This document shows, one piece after another, positions 25,390-34,175 of a stretch of DNA of 64,000 nucleotides (its first letter is position 1; the number at the start of each line of letters is the position of its first letter). The notes below the pieces were generated by a model. That model ran no database searches and was not told where the DNA came from. It saw nothing but the letters and a program-made list of their open reading frames with translations. Origin of the DNA: Kitasatospora azatica KCTC 9699 (GTDB lineage Bacteria > Actinomycetota > Actinomycetes > Streptomycetales > Streptomycetaceae); contig NZ_JQMO01000002.1 of assembly GCF_000744785.1 (NCBI RefSeq), positions 1,550,001 through 1,614,000 on the forward strand, written 5' to 3'. Made by a program: the position numbers and the translations under genes.

Positions 25390-26364
25390 ATGACCGCCTT
25401 CGAGCTCACCCGACTGCTCCCCGCCGACCACTTCGCCAAGGCGCTGCGCGAGGACGCGCGCCGCGGCCTGACCGCGCCGGCCAAGTGGCTGCCGCCCAAG
25501 TGGTTCTACGACAAGCGGGGCAGCGAGCTGTTCGAGGACATCACCAAACTGCCCGAGTACTACCCGACCCGTGCCGAGCGGGCCATCCTGACCGAGCGGG
25601 CCACCGAGATCGCCGCCCTCACCGGGGCCCGCACCCTGGTCGAACTGGGCTCCGGCTCCTCGGAGAAGACCAGGCTGCTGCTGGACGCGCTGCACGGCCT
25701 CGGCACCCTGGAGACCTATGTGCCGGTGGACGTGAGCGAGAGCGCGCTGCGCGAGGCCGGCCGGCAGCTGGCGCTGGACTACCCGAAGTTGACCGTGCAC
25801 GGGGTGGTCTCCGACTTCACCGCCACGCTCGGGCTGCCGCGTGCGGTGCGCGGCCCGAAGCTGGTCGCCTTCCTGGGCGGCACCCTGGGCAACCTGACGC
25901 CGACCGAGCGGGCCGCCTTCCTGGCCGCGCTGCGGGCCGAACTGGCGCCCGGGGACTCGCTGCTGCTCGGCACCGACCTGGTCAAGGACCCGGCGGTGCT
26001 GGTCGCGGCCTACGACGACGCGGCCGGTGTGACCGCCGAGTTCAACAAGAACCTGCTCAATGTGCTGGACCGCGAGCTGGACGCCGGGTTCGACCCGGAG
26101 GCCTTCGAGCATGTCGCGCTCTGGGACGCCGAGCAGGAGTGGATCGAGATGCGGCTGCGCTCCCTGCGCGAGCAGCAGGTCGCCGTCCCGGCTCTGGAGT
26201 TGACAGTGGCCTTCGCCGAGGGCGAGGAGCTGCGGACCGAGATCTCGGCCAAGTTCCGCCGCGAGAAGGTGGCGGCCGAACTGGCCGAGGCCGACTTCGA
26301 ACTGCACGAGTGGTGGACGGACGCCGAGGGGCGGTTCGGGCTCTCGCTGGCCCAGCCGGTGTAG
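25390..26364 (+). CDS. egtD: EgtD, L-histidine N-alpha-methyltransferase
   Basis: First committed step: trimethylates histidine to hercynine with three SAM. 324 residues, Methyltransf_33 fold: WFYDKRGSELFEDI near residue 40, LVELGSGSSEKTRLLL motif I (~85), VPVDVSESAL for the ribose acid, and FLGGTLGNLTP (~165) lining the histidine pocket. The ATG follows GAGAGGA. egtE, the lyase for the last step, is not in this operon, so C-S cleavage must be done by a gene outside the window or spontaneously/other lyases. Confidence 0.95.
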   Translation: MTAFELTRLLPADHFAKALREDARRGLTAPAKWLPPKWFYDKRGSELFEDITKLPEYYPTRAERAILTERATEIAALTGARTLVELGSGSSEKTRLLLDALHGLGTLETYVPVDVSESALREAGRQLALDYPKLTVHGVVSDFTATLGLPRAVRGPKLVAFLGGTLGNLTPTERAAFLAALRAELAPGDSLLLGTDLVKDPAVLVAAYDDAAGVTAEFNKNLLNVLDRELDAGFDPEAFEHVALWDAEQEWIEMRLRSLREQQVAVPALELTVAFAEGEELRTEISAKFRREKVAAELAEADFELHEWWTDAEGRFGLSLAQPV

Positions 26365-26490
26365 TCCGTGGACTGATCAACTACTCCTCGGAGAGGGGGA
26401 GTTCGCAAGGTGTTTTCGTTCGGGCCCTTGTAGGGACACCGTCAATTGCGAAAGATGACAACCATCATCCACCTCTCCGAGGAGTCCGCG

Positions 26491-28104
26491 TTGCGTCTGC
26501 CACGTCCGGCCACCCGCCTCGCCGCCACTCTGGGCCTGCTCTGCGGCCTGGTCACCAGCGTCACCGGCATCAGCTCCGTCACCGCTGCCACGTCCGCCGC
26601 CGCGGCCAACGGTGTGCCGCGTCCTGACCACGTCGTCGTGGTGCTCTTCGAGAACACCGCCGAGGGCTCGATCATCGGCAATTCCCAGGCCCCCTACTTC
26701 AACCAACTTGCCAGCACCGGCGCCAACTTCACCAATGCCTTCGCGATCGAGCACCCCAGCGAGCCGAACTACCTGGACCTGTTCTCCGGCTCCAACCAGG
26801 GCGTCACGGACGACTCCTGTCCGCACACCTTCAGCGCCGACAACGAGGGCGCCCAGCTGATCGCCAAGGGCCTGACCTTCACCGGCTACTCGGAGGACCT
26901 GCCGTCGGCCGGCTCCACCGTCTGCACCAGCGGCAAGTACGCCCGCAAGCACAACCCGTGGGTCAACTTCAGCAATGTCCCGGCGGCGGACAACCAGCCG
27001 TTCTCCGCCTTCCCCACCGACTTCACCCAACTGCCCACCGTCTCCTGGGTGATCCCGAACCTCTGCAACGACATCCACGACTGCTCGATCGCCACCGGTG
27101 ACAACTGGCTGAAGACCCACCTGGACAGCTACGTCCAGTGGGCCAAGGCCCACAACAGCGTGCTGATCACCACCTTCGACGAGGACGACAGCGCCGGGGA
27201 CAACCAGATCGCCACGCTGATCAACGGCCAGCCCGTGAAGACCGGCAGCTACAGCGAGCGGATCGACCACTTCAGCGTGCTGCGCACCATCGAGGACATG
27301 TACGGCCTGCCGTACGCGGGCGCCGCCGCCCAGGCCACCTCGATCACCGACGCCTGGTCCACCGGCGGCCCGACCGGCAGCGTCACGGTGACCAACCCGG
27401 GTGCACAGACCGGCACCGTCGGCACCGCCGCCTCGCTGCAGCTGAACGCGACCGACACCGCCACCGGGACGCTCAGCTGGTCGGCCACCGGGCTGCCCGC
27501 CGGGCTGTCGATCAACGCCTCGAACGGCCTGATCAGCGGCACTCCGACCACCGCCGGCACCTTCAACGCGGCGGTCACCGCCACCGACTCCACCGGCCCG
27601 GCCGGCAGCGCCTCGTTCAGCTGGACCATCGCCCCCGCGGGCGGCGGCGGCTGCACCGCGGCCCAACTGCTCGGCAACCCCGGCTTCGAGACCGGCAGCG
27701 CCGCGCCGTGGACCGCCTCCTCCGGCGTGATCGACAACAGCTCCTCCGAGGCCGCCCACTCCGGCAGTTGGAAGGCCTGGCTGGACGGCTACGGCAGCAG
27801 CCACACCGACACGCTGTCCCAGAAGGTGACCATCCCGGCCGGCTGCAGGGCCTCGCTCAGCTTCTGGCTGCACATCGACACCGCCGAGAGCGGCAGCACC
27901 GTCTACGACACGCTCAAGCTGGCGGCCAACTCCTCGCCGCTGGCCACCTGGAGCAACGTCAACGCGGCCACCGGCTTCGTGCAGAAGACCTTCGACCTCA
28001 GCTCCTTCGCCGGCCAGACCGTCACCCTGACCTTCACCGGCACCGAGGACAGCAGCCAGCAGACCAGCTTCGTGATCGACGACACCGCGCTCAACGTGTC
28101 CTGA
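26491..28104 (+). CDS. Exported phosphoesterase with Ig-like and C-terminal beta-sandwich domains
   Basis: Phosphoesterase (PF04185, acid phosphatase/phospholipase C-like), 537 residues. A signal peptide spans ~1-37 (LAATLGLLCGLVTSVTG). The catalytic fold (~42-285) opens PDHVVVVLFENTAEGSI, with metal-ligand strands HPSEPNYLDLFSG, PTVSWVIPN, TTFDEDDS and ERIDHFSVLRTIE. A putative-Ig (He_PIG) domain (~295-385) and a carbohydrate-binding-like sandwich (~390-537, NPGFETGSAAPW) follow. I prefer TTG 26491, six bases after GAGGAG and directly before the signal peptide; an upstream ATG at 26455 would place 12 odd residues first. Likely scavenges phosphate outside the cell. Confidence 0.85.
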   Translation: MRLPRPATRLAATLGLLCGLVTSVTGISSVTAATSAAAANGVPRPDHVVVVLFENTAEGSIIGNSQAPYFNQLASTGANFTNAFAIEHPSEPNYLDLFSGSNQGVTDDSCPHTFSADNEGAQLIAKGLTFTGYSEDLPSAGSTVCTSGKYARKHNPWVNFSNVPAADNQPFSAFPTDFTQLPTVSWVIPNLCNDIHDCSIATGDNWLKTHLDSYVQWAKAHNSVLITTFDEDDSAGDNQIATLINGQPVKTGSYSERIDHFSVLRTIEDMYGLPYAGAAAQATSITDAWSTGGPTGSVTVTNPGAQTGTVGTAASLQLNATDTATGTLSWSATGLPAGLSINASNGLISGTPTTAGTFNAAVTATDSTGPAGSASFSWTIAPAGGGGCTAAQLLGNPGFETGSAAPWTASSGVIDNSSSEAAHSGSWKAWLDGYGSSHTDTLSQKVTIPAGCRASLSFWLHIDTAESGSTVYDTLKLAANSSPLATWSNVNAATGFVQKTFDLSSFAGQTVTLTFTGTEDSSQQTSFVIDDTALNVS

Positions 28105-28118
28105 CCCACCGCCCGTCG

Positions 28119-28151
28119 AGCGGGGTCGTGGCTGCCTGCCACGGCCCCGCT
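28119..28151. terminator. Intrinsic terminator
   Basis: 14-bp stem with one G-U pair (28119-28132 / 28138-28151) and a TGCCT loop, just past the phosphoesterase stop. Confidence 0.82.
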
Positions 28152-28227
28152 CCGGCGTTCCCGCCCGGATCACGACCTCCGCGCACGGGTCTTGCTGAAG
28201 GCCTGAATCGCTGCTTCACTTCTTCGC

Positions 28228-28947
28228 ATGGCCTACCGGAAGACGCCCGCCGTCCAAGCCCGGCTCGACGCGCAGCGAGCCGCGGTGCTGCACGCCGCGA
28301 CCGAGCTGCTGGCCGAACGCGGCTACGCCGCCTGCTCGGTGGCGGCGGTGGCGGACCGGGCCGGGATCGCGACCGGCAGCGTCTACCGGTCCTTTCCGAG
28401 CAAGGCCGAGCTGGTGGCCGAGCTGTTTCGCACCGTGGTCGGCCGGGAGGTGGCCGCGGTCCGCGAGGCGGCCGCCTTCGCGGGTGACCTGCACGCCCAG
28501 GTCGCCTCGGTGATCGGCACCTTCGCGGGTCGGGCGCTGGGTGCGCCACGGCTGGCCTACGCGCTGCTGGCCGAGCCGGTGGACCCCGAGGTGGAGGCCG
28601 AGCGGCTGGTCTTCCGCCGGGCCTTCCGCGATGTGATCGCCGCCCGGATCGCCGAGGGCGTGGCGGCCGGCCGACTGCCCGAGCAGGACCCGGAGCTGAC
28701 CGCCGCACTGCTGGTCGGCGGGGTGGGCGAGGCCCTGGTCGGCCCGCTCGCCGACGGCCGGGCACCCGACGCCCTGGTCCCCGCACTGATCGCGTTCTCG
28801 CTGCGCGCCCTCGGCGGCGCCTCCCCCGTCGGCACCACCGACACCACCGTCAGCAGGCGCACCGTCAGCAGGCGCACCGACAGCAGGCGCACCGACACCG
28901 GGCACACCGACACCACCCTCACCGAACCGACCGGAGCCGCATCGTGA
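28228..28947 (+). CDS. TetR-family regulator, coupled to AurF-like oxygenase
   Basis: 239 residues. Helix-turn-helix at ~15-60 (LHAATELLAERG, CSVAAVADRAGIATGSVYRSFPSKAEL). A TetR_C ligand domain with helix EAERLVFRRAFRDVIAARI follows. The last ~35 residues are repeats (TVSRR, TVSRR, TDSRR, TDTGH, TDTTL) coded by a 15-bp tandem array and unlikely to be structured. The stop overlaps the oxygenase start (GTGA), so it is co-transcribed with, and probably controls, that gene. Confidence 0.9.
   Translation: MAYRKTPAVQARLDAQRAAVLHAATELLAERGYAACSVAAVADRAGIATGSVYRSFPSKAELVAELFRTVVGREVAAVREAAAFAGDLHAQVASVIGTFAGRALGAPRLAYALLAEPVDPEVEAERLVFRRAFRDVIAARIAEGVAAGRLPEQDPELTAALLVGGVGEALVGPLADGRAPDALVPALIAFSLRALGGASPVGTTDTTVSRRTVSRRTDSRRTDTGHTDTTLTEPTGAAS
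28846..28920. repeat. Tandem repeat, 15 bp x 5, inside TetR 3' end
   Basis: ACCGTCAGCAGGCGC twice exactly, then three diverged copies. The unit is a multiple of three, so copy changes keep the frame and only alter the C-terminal tail. Confidence 0.92.
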
Positions 28948-29837
28948 AAGCTCTCTCCGACGCCCGCGAGCGCAATGCCGAGCGCCTGCTGAAGGTCTCC
29001 GCCAAGCACTCGCACGACCCGCTGACCGAGATCGACTGGGACGCCCCGATCGACCCCGACCAGTTCGCCCTGCCCCCGCACCGGGTCTCGCTCTACGGCA
29101 CCCACCTCTGGCAGCAGCTGACACCCCGCCAGCAGGCCACGCTGAGCACCCACCAGCTGGCCAGCGTCACCTCGGCCGGCATCTGGTTCGAGCTGATCCT
29201 GATGAACGGACTGGTCCGGCACGTCTACGACAGCGACCTGACCACCCAGCACGCGCAGTACGCGCTCACCGAGGTGGCCGACGAGTGCCGGCACTCCACC
29301 ATGTTCGCCAAGTACATCACCAAGACCGGCTACCCCTCGGCCCGTCCGTCCAGGCGGGCCCACCGGCGCGGCAAGTTCCATCTGCTGCTGAACGACACCA
29401 CGCTGACCTTCGCGGGCGCGATCTTCGTGGAGGAGTTCACCGACGCGATGCAGCGCGAGATGATCCGGGACGACAGCCTGCAGCCGCTGGCCCGCTCGGT
29501 GGCGAAGATCCATGTGATCGAGGAGGCCCGCCACATCGGCTACGCCAAGCCGGAGTTGGAGCGTCGCTGGGCCCGGATGAGCCCGGCCAGACGAGCCCTG
29601 TTCCGCCAGGTGCTGGGGGTGCTCGCCTACGAGGCCGTGGTCGAGTGCGTCAACCCGCGGGTCTACGCGCTGGCCGGCCTCGACCCGCGCGAGGCCCGCC
29701 GGGTGGCCGAGGCCAACCCGCACTGGCGGGCCGCCAAGGTGGACTGGGCCCGCAAGGCGGTCGAGTTCTTCACCGATCTGGGCATCATCGACCGCCGCAG
29801 CGAGGCGATGTGGCGCCGCGCCTCGCTGCTGCGCTGA
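28944..29837 (+). CDS. AurF-type diiron oxygenase
   Basis: Ferritin-like diiron enzyme of the AurF (p-aminobenzoate N-oxygenase) family, 297 residues. The metal-ligand helices are visible in order: ELILMNG, ADECRHSTMF (E-x2-H), FVEEFTDAM (E-E) and IEEARHIGYA (E-E-x2-H). AurF members oxidise arylamines to nitro compounds, and others desaturate or hydroxylate; the substrate here is unknown. It starts at GTG 28944 within the TetR stop codon. No biosynthetic gene cluster surrounds it, so a role in detoxification or fatty-acid-like modification is as likely as antibiotic tailoring. Confidence 0.88.
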   Translation: MKALSDARERNAERLLKVSAKHSHDPLTEIDWDAPIDPDQFALPPHRVSLYGTHLWQQLTPRQQATLSTHQLASVTSAGIWFELILMNGLVRHVYDSDLTTQHAQYALTEVADECRHSTMFAKYITKTGYPSARPSRRAHRRGKFHLLLNDTTLTFAGAIFVEEFTDAMQREMIRDDSLQPLARSVAKIHVIEEARHIGYAKPELERRWARMSPARRALFRQVLGVLAYEAVVECVNPRVYALAGLDPREARRVAEANPHWRAAKVDWARKAVEFFTDLGIIDRRSEAMWRRASLLR

Positions 29838-29847
29838 TGCGGGTCGG

Positions 29848-31704
29848 TCAGGCCGTGGTCTCCACCGTCAGAGGTTCCGGCGCCGCGTTGTTGAGCCGGG
29901 CCAGCCCGCTCCGGGTCGCGACCACCACGATCCGGTCGCCCACCGCCAGGCCCCGGCTGCGGTCGGCATAGCCCCACTGGTAGCTGTCGGGGGTGCGGGC
30001 CAGCCGGACGGCGAGCACCCGGATCCCGCCGATCGCCTCGATCTCGTTGCGACTCATCCCGGTCAGCGCGCTGCCCTCCTCGGCGGTCAGTTCGGCGATC
30101 ATCAGCACGTGCCGGAAGACCGAGAGGGTGCCGAGCACTTCACGCCCCATCAGGGCCGCCGCGAAGGCCGGGGCCGCCAGGTAGGAGACCGAGCGGGAGG
30201 CGACGTTGCCGAGCGTGGCGTAGACGTGCTGGGCGAAGTCGTCGTCGAAGAGCCGCAGCACGACCCGCACGCTCTCGCGCAGTGCCCGGGCCTCCAGCGC
30301 GGCCTCCAGGTTGGTGGCGTCGTCGTTGGTCACCGCGACCACCGCGCGGGCGCGTTGGGCCCGGGCCAGGCGCAGCTGGTCAGCGAGCGGGCCGTCCCCG
30401 ATAACCACCGGAATGCCGAGCGCCCGGACCGCACCGATACCGCGCGCCTGCGCGTCGCGTTCCAGGCAGGCCACCGGCACCCCGGCCTCGTGCAGCAGGA
30501 TCGCCACCCGGGTGCCGACGTTGCCGAGGCCGACCACGATCACGTGCCCGCGCAGGCCCACGCTGGGGCTGCGCGGCAGCCCGCGCCGCCCGGAGGCCAG
30601 CACGTCCACCATGATCGCGGTGGCCACCGGGACGAAGGTGATGCCGCAGAAGGTGATCACCACCTGGGCCACCCGCTGCCAACTGCCGCCGGTGCCACCG
30701 GTGGAGTCGCCGAGCTGGTCGGGCTGGGCGGCGCCGGCCATGTCCAGCAGGGTGACGTAGACGGTCCAGGCGAAGTTGTGGTTGAAGGACCAGATCACCA
30801 GGAACGAGGCGGCGATCGCGGCGAAGGCGGCGCCCAGCACCAGTCGGATCCGCACGCCGGTGAAGAAGCGCAGCATGTCCAGGAACCGGTAGGCCAGCCG
30901 GTTGAGCCAGCCGACCTTCAGCCGTGGCTCGGTCGGCAGGGTCTGCAGGACCGCCACGCCGTCCGCCCGGCTCGGCGGGTCACCGCCCTGGTGCGGCACC
31001 CCGCCGACCGCGATCGGGCCGCCCTCGCCGAAGGCGGCGGCCAGTCTGATGAAGTCGGAGGAGGCGGGCTGGGTTTCCGGCAGCAGCCGCAGCCGGGTGA
31101 GGTCCTGCCGGTCGATCCGGTCGGCGGCCACGCAGAGGTGGCCGGCGTTCAGGTCGGCGTCGTAGGCGACGTACAGGTAGCGGTCGCCGACCCGCACCGA
31201 GTTGGGGCGGGCCAGCGCGCCGTTGGCGAAGGCCGGGGCTGCGGTGGCCGAGCCGGAGAGCGCGGCGCAGTTCTTCAGCAGGGTCTGGATCTGCTCGCCC
31301 AGCCGCTGGTTGAACATCCGCAGCACGATCCGGATCTCCGGGTTGAGCCCCTGGGCGCTGAGCGCGGCGTGGATGTTGGCCTGGTCGTCGCCGTCCACCA
31401 GGGCGATGCCGCGCGCACCGCCGGCATGGGCCGCGCGCAGCGCCTCCTCGGTGACGCTGCCGAACTCCAGCACGGCGGCCACGCCCTCGATCCGCTCGAT
31501 CCGCGGACCGTGGTCGCGCATCCGGTCCGGGACGATCGCCACCACCGGGACCTCGTAGTGCTCGATCAGCTCCAGGATCAGGCGGTGGGCGAGCGCGTTG
31601 GCGCCGCAGACGATGTAGTGGTCGGTGAACGGAGTCTCCGTGAGCTCCGTGATCTCCGTGAGCTCCGTGGTGACCGGAGGCATCCCCCGAGCTGCCTGTG
31701 TCAT
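29848..31704 (-). CDS. Two-RCK (TrkA-N) ion-channel-like membrane protein
   Basis: 618 residues. An N-terminal TrkA-N/RCK domain (~25-150, YIVCGANALAHRLILEL, then ALVDGDDQANIHAAL) precedes two membrane helices (~280-370) around a short re-entrant segment, then a second Rossmann RCK domain (~385-520, HVIVVGLGNVGTRVAILL). The layout recalls CASTOR/POLLUX-like channels. The pore segment TVYVTLLDMAGAA lacks the K+ filter TVGYG, so ion selectivity is uncertain. Start ATG 31704 is chosen; an ATG ten codons upstream is possible. The N-terminus holds TELTEITELTET from a 9-bp repeat. It may serve the same envelope as the divergent conservon. Confidence 0.8.
   Translation of the reverse strand: MTQAARGMPPVTTELTEITELTETPFTDHYIVCGANALAHRLILELIEHYEVPVVAIVPDRMRDHGPRIERIEGVAAVLEFGSVTEEALRAAHAGGARGIALVDGDDQANIHAALSAQGLNPEIRIVLRMFNQRLGEQIQTLLKNCAALSGSATAAPAFANGALARPNSVRVGDRYLYVAYDADLNAGHLCVAADRIDRQDLTRLRLLPETQPASSDFIRLAAAFGEGGPIAVGGVPHQGGDPPSRADGVAVLQTLPTEPRLKVGWLNRLAYRFLDMLRFFTGVRIRLVLGAAFAAIAASFLVIWSFNHNFAWTVYVTLLDMAGAAQPDQLGDSTGGTGGSWQRVAQVVITFCGITFVPVATAIMVDVLASGRRGLPRSPSVGLRGHVIVVGLGNVGTRVAILLHEAGVPVACLERDAQARGIGAVRALGIPVVIGDGPLADQLRLARAQRARAVVAVTNDDATNLEAALEARALRESVRVVLRLFDDDFAQHVYATLGNVASRSVSYLAAPAFAAALMGREVLGTLSVFRHVLMIAELTAEEGSALTGMSRNEIEAIGGIRVLAVRLARTPDSYQWGYADRSRGLAVGDRIVVVATRSGLARLNNAAPEPLTVETTA
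31636..31671. repeat. Tandem repeat, 9 bp x 4, near a 5' end
   Basis: CTCCGTGAG, CTCCGTGAT, CTCCGTGAG, CTCCGTGGT; encodes the TELTEITEL segment near the N-terminus of the RCK protein. Confidence 0.88.
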
Positions 31705-31883
31705 AGACCGGATGGTACTTGGGGTCGGTGTCAATCAGCGGTCGATTGCGCTGGGTCTCCGGCGACGGGCCGGTGAACCCCGGGCGGGCCGACCGGAGGT
31801 GGAAGATCGGCCAGCCGGACGATCGTTTCCGGCCAGCCGACCGGAGGATGTCTGTCCACCAAGTCACCTAGTGAGACAGTCTT

Positions 31884-31912
31884 CTGACATTCCGTCGTCA
31901 ATCTGATTAGAT
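31884..31912 (+). promoter_or_regulatory. Conservon promoter
   Basis: CTGACA (31884-31889), a 17-base spacer and TTAGAT (31907-31912): a good housekeeping-sigma match. Predicted start near 31919 leaves a ~75-base leader before the kinase-like gene. The remaining gap to the RCK gene (31705-31883) shows nothing clear. Confidence 0.6.
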
Positions 31913-31994
31913 GAGCGGCGCCTGAGCTCTTGAGCCCGGCGACCCGCTCGTCGTCCGTCGGGACGGTGAACCGTCCGCCCGTGCAAGGAACTTG

Positions 31995-33371
31995 ATGTCA
32001 CAGATACCGCAGACGGTGACCTGGTGCTTGGCCGCCGGGCTGCTGGTGACCCTCGTCCTGCTCGTCCACCAGTGGCGCACCGCCCGGGCCAGGGCCAGGG
32101 CAGTGGCCCGACTGAGGTCCGCGGTCCGGGCCCGGGACGACGAGGCGCACCGCCTGGCGGCCGTCCAACTGCCCGCACTGGTCGGCGCCGCCATGGAACA
32201 TCCGGTGGTCACCGACCCGTTGCTGGCCGGAACCGAGTACGCGCGTGACCTGCAGGCGGTGGCCGAGCAGTTCGGCGCCGCCGTGGAACAGGCCCAGGAG
32301 CGGGCCGACCAGAACGCCAAGACGGCTCTCAAGGGCGCGATGCGGGCGCTGCAGGGGTTGGCCAACGAGCAGCAGATGGCGATCTCCGAGATGCAGGAGC
32401 GGCACGACCACCCGGCCGTGCTGCGCGACCTGTTGGAGATCGACCACGCCAACTCCCAGTTCGGGCGCCGGGCCCAGGCCGTCGCGGTGCTCTGCGGTTC
32501 CTGGCCGGGCCGCCAGCGCGCCGCCTCCTCGCTGAGCGACGTGGTGCGCGGGGCCAAGTCCCGGATCCGCGACTACAAGCGGGTCGAGGTCCGGACCCAG
32601 ATCGAACTGGCCGTGATCAGCCGGGTGGTCGAGCCGGTGGTGCTCGCGGTGGCCGAACTGCTGGACAACGCGGCCCGGCACTCGCAGCCGAACACCACGG
32701 TCGAGGTCAACCTGCAGCCGGCGCACAACGGCGCCTGCATCGTGATCGACGACGCCGGGGTCGGGATGGACCCGCGCGAGGCCCAGCTGGCCGGCCAACT
32801 GCTCTCCGGCCGGCGCTCGGTGGACGTCACCCGGCTCGGCGACCCGCCGCAGTTCGGCTTCCCGGTGATCGGCGTGCTCTCCGCGCGGTACGGATTCAGC
32901 GTCTCGGTCGACACCCGCTCGCCGTACGGCGGTGTGCGCGCGGTGGTCTTCCTGCCGACCGCGCTGCTCACCCAGCTGGCGCCGGCGCCGGCGGTGTACC
33001 TCCCGACCGCGGCCCCCGTACGGCAGGTGGCCGCGCCCGTCCCCGCTGCCGCCCCGGCCGTCGTACCCGCCACCGTCCCGGCCGTCGTACCCGCCACCGT
33101 CCCCGCCCCAGTCCCTGCCCCGGCCGCCGCCGAGGCGATGCCGCCCGTACCCCGGACGGCCGGCGGCCTGCCCAAGCGACGGCGTCGCGAGCCGCTGGAG
33201 GCGGCCGCCGCGGCCGCGCCGGTTACCACCGAGGCCAGGGGGCTGCCCGAGGCCGGGCTCCCCGAGGACTGGACCCGCGACGCCGAGGCCACCGCCCGCC
33301 GACTGGGCGCCTTCGCCCGCGGCACCCGAGCCGGCCGGGACTCCGACCCCTCCGCCCCTTCACCCCACTGA
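31995..33371 (+). CDS. Conservon sensor-kinase-like ATPase (CvnA type)
   Basis: First gene of a conservon. 458 residues: one N-terminal membrane helix (~8-25), a helical linker (~30-190), and a GHKL ATPase domain (~195-315) with N-box LAELLDNAARHS, G1 IDDAGVGMD and FGFPVIGVLSARYG. There is no clear H-box phospho-acceptor, as usual for this class. The C-terminal ~120 residues are P/A/V-rich, including an exact 24-bp duplication (33057-33104) coding AVVPATVP twice. CvnA proteins scaffold a membrane complex with the roadblock, DUF742 and GTPase partners. ATG 31995 follows AAGGAA. Confidence 0.92.
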   Translation: MSQIPQTVTWCLAAGLLVTLVLLVHQWRTARARARAVARLRSAVRARDDEAHRLAAVQLPALVGAAMEHPVVTDPLLAGTEYARDLQAVAEQFGAAVEQAQERADQNAKTALKGAMRALQGLANEQQMAISEMQERHDHPAVLRDLLEIDHANSQFGRRAQAVAVLCGSWPGRQRAASSLSDVVRGAKSRIRDYKRVEVRTQIELAVISRVVEPVVLAVAELLDNAARHSQPNTTVEVNLQPAHNGACIVIDDAGVGMDPREAQLAGQLLSGRRSVDVTRLGDPPQFGFPVIGVLSARYGFSVSVDTRSPYGGVRAVVFLPTALLTQLAPAPAVYLPTAAPVRQVAAPVPAAAPAVVPATVPAVVPATVPAPVPAPAAAEAMPPVPRTAGGLPKRRRREPLEAAAAAAPVTTEARGLPEAGLPEDWTRDAEATARRLGAFARGTRAGRDSDPSAPSPH

Positions 33372-33399
33372 CGCGCAACTGACTCGCTAGGAGCCCTCG

Positions 33400-33819
33400 T
33401 TGAACAGCCACCCGACCAACGATCTCGGTTGGATGCTCGATGACGTCCTGCTTGTTCCCGAGGCCCGACACGCCATCCTGCTCTCCGCCGACGGCTTGCT
33501 GCGCGCCCACTCGGCCGGCATCACCAAGGACGAGGCGGACCGCCAGGCGGCGGCACTGTCCGGCGTCCAGTCGATCAGCCGCAGCACCTCCGGCTTCCTC
33601 GACACCGAGCCGACCCCTTGGCGGCAGACCCTGATCGAGTTCGCCGGCGGCTACGTCTTCCTGGTCGCGGCCGGCCCCGGCGCCTATCTGGCGGTCTCGG
33701 CCGGGGAGGCGGTGGACATGGAGGCGGTCAGCTACCGGATGCAGAAGCTGGTGGACCGGCTCGGCCGGGAGTTGACCGCACCGCCCAGGCAGGACGCGGA
33801 AGCGGGAGCGCTGCGGTGA
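33400..33819 (+). CDS. Roadblock/LC7-domain protein (CvnB type)
   Basis: 139 residues, one roadblock/LC7 fold from ~8 to 120: LGWMLDDVLLVPEARHAILLS, then GLLRAHSAGI and YLAVSA. In conservons this protein is thought to bind and regulate the GTPase, like MglB with MglA. It starts with TTG behind AGGAG, 28 bases after CvnA. The stop overlaps the DUF742 gene start by four bases. Confidence 0.93.
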   Translation: MNSHPTNDLGWMLDDVLLVPEARHAILLSADGLLRAHSAGITKDEADRQAAALSGVQSISRSTSGFLDTEPTPWRQTLIEFAGGYVFLVAAGPGAYLAVSAGEAVDMEAVSYRMQKLVDRLGRELTAPPRQDAEAGALR

Positions 33820-34175
33820 GCCGCGCGCGGGGCCACGAACGGGGCCTGGTGCGGCCGTATGTGGTGACCAACGGGCGCTCCGAGCCCACCCGCAACACCT
33901 TCGACCTGGTCACCCTGGTCACCGCGGTGCCGGACCGGCCGGTGCAGGGTCTCAGCCCCGAGCAGCGGCGGCTGGTGGACCTGTGCGCACACGGCGCGCT
34001 CTCGCTCGCCGAGGTGGCCGCGCACCTGCGGCTGCCGGTCAGTGTCACCAAGGTGCTGCTCGGCGACCTGGTCGACAGCGGCCACCTGCTCACCAGGGCC
34101 GCCGTCCCGCGCGCCCAACTCCCCACGTCCCAGCTGCTCCAGGAGGTGCTGGATGGTCTCCGCGCCCGGCTCTGA
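33816..34175 (+). CDS. DUF742 winged-helix protein (CvnC type)
   Basis: 119 residues. The DUF742 hallmark VRPYVVTNGRSEPTR lies at ~12-26, and a winged-helix-like part follows (LSLAEVAAHLRLPVSVTKVLLGDLV, ending GHLL). The role is unknown beyond complex formation with other conservon products. GTG 33816 sits in the roadblock stop, and the 3' end overlaps the GTPase start by 23 bases. Confidence 0.92.
   Translation: MSRARGHERGLVRPYVVTNGRSEPTRNTFDLVTLVTAVPDRPVQGLSPEQRRLVDLCAHGALSLAEVAAHLRLPVSVTKVLLGDLVDSGHLLTRAAVPRAQLPTSQLLQEVLDGLRARL

Noticed and set aside
26395..26455. PHO box before the phosphoesterase gene
   Set aside because: Two GTTCG/GTTTT-like words occur, but the 11-bp direct repeats of a PHO box are not matched well enough.
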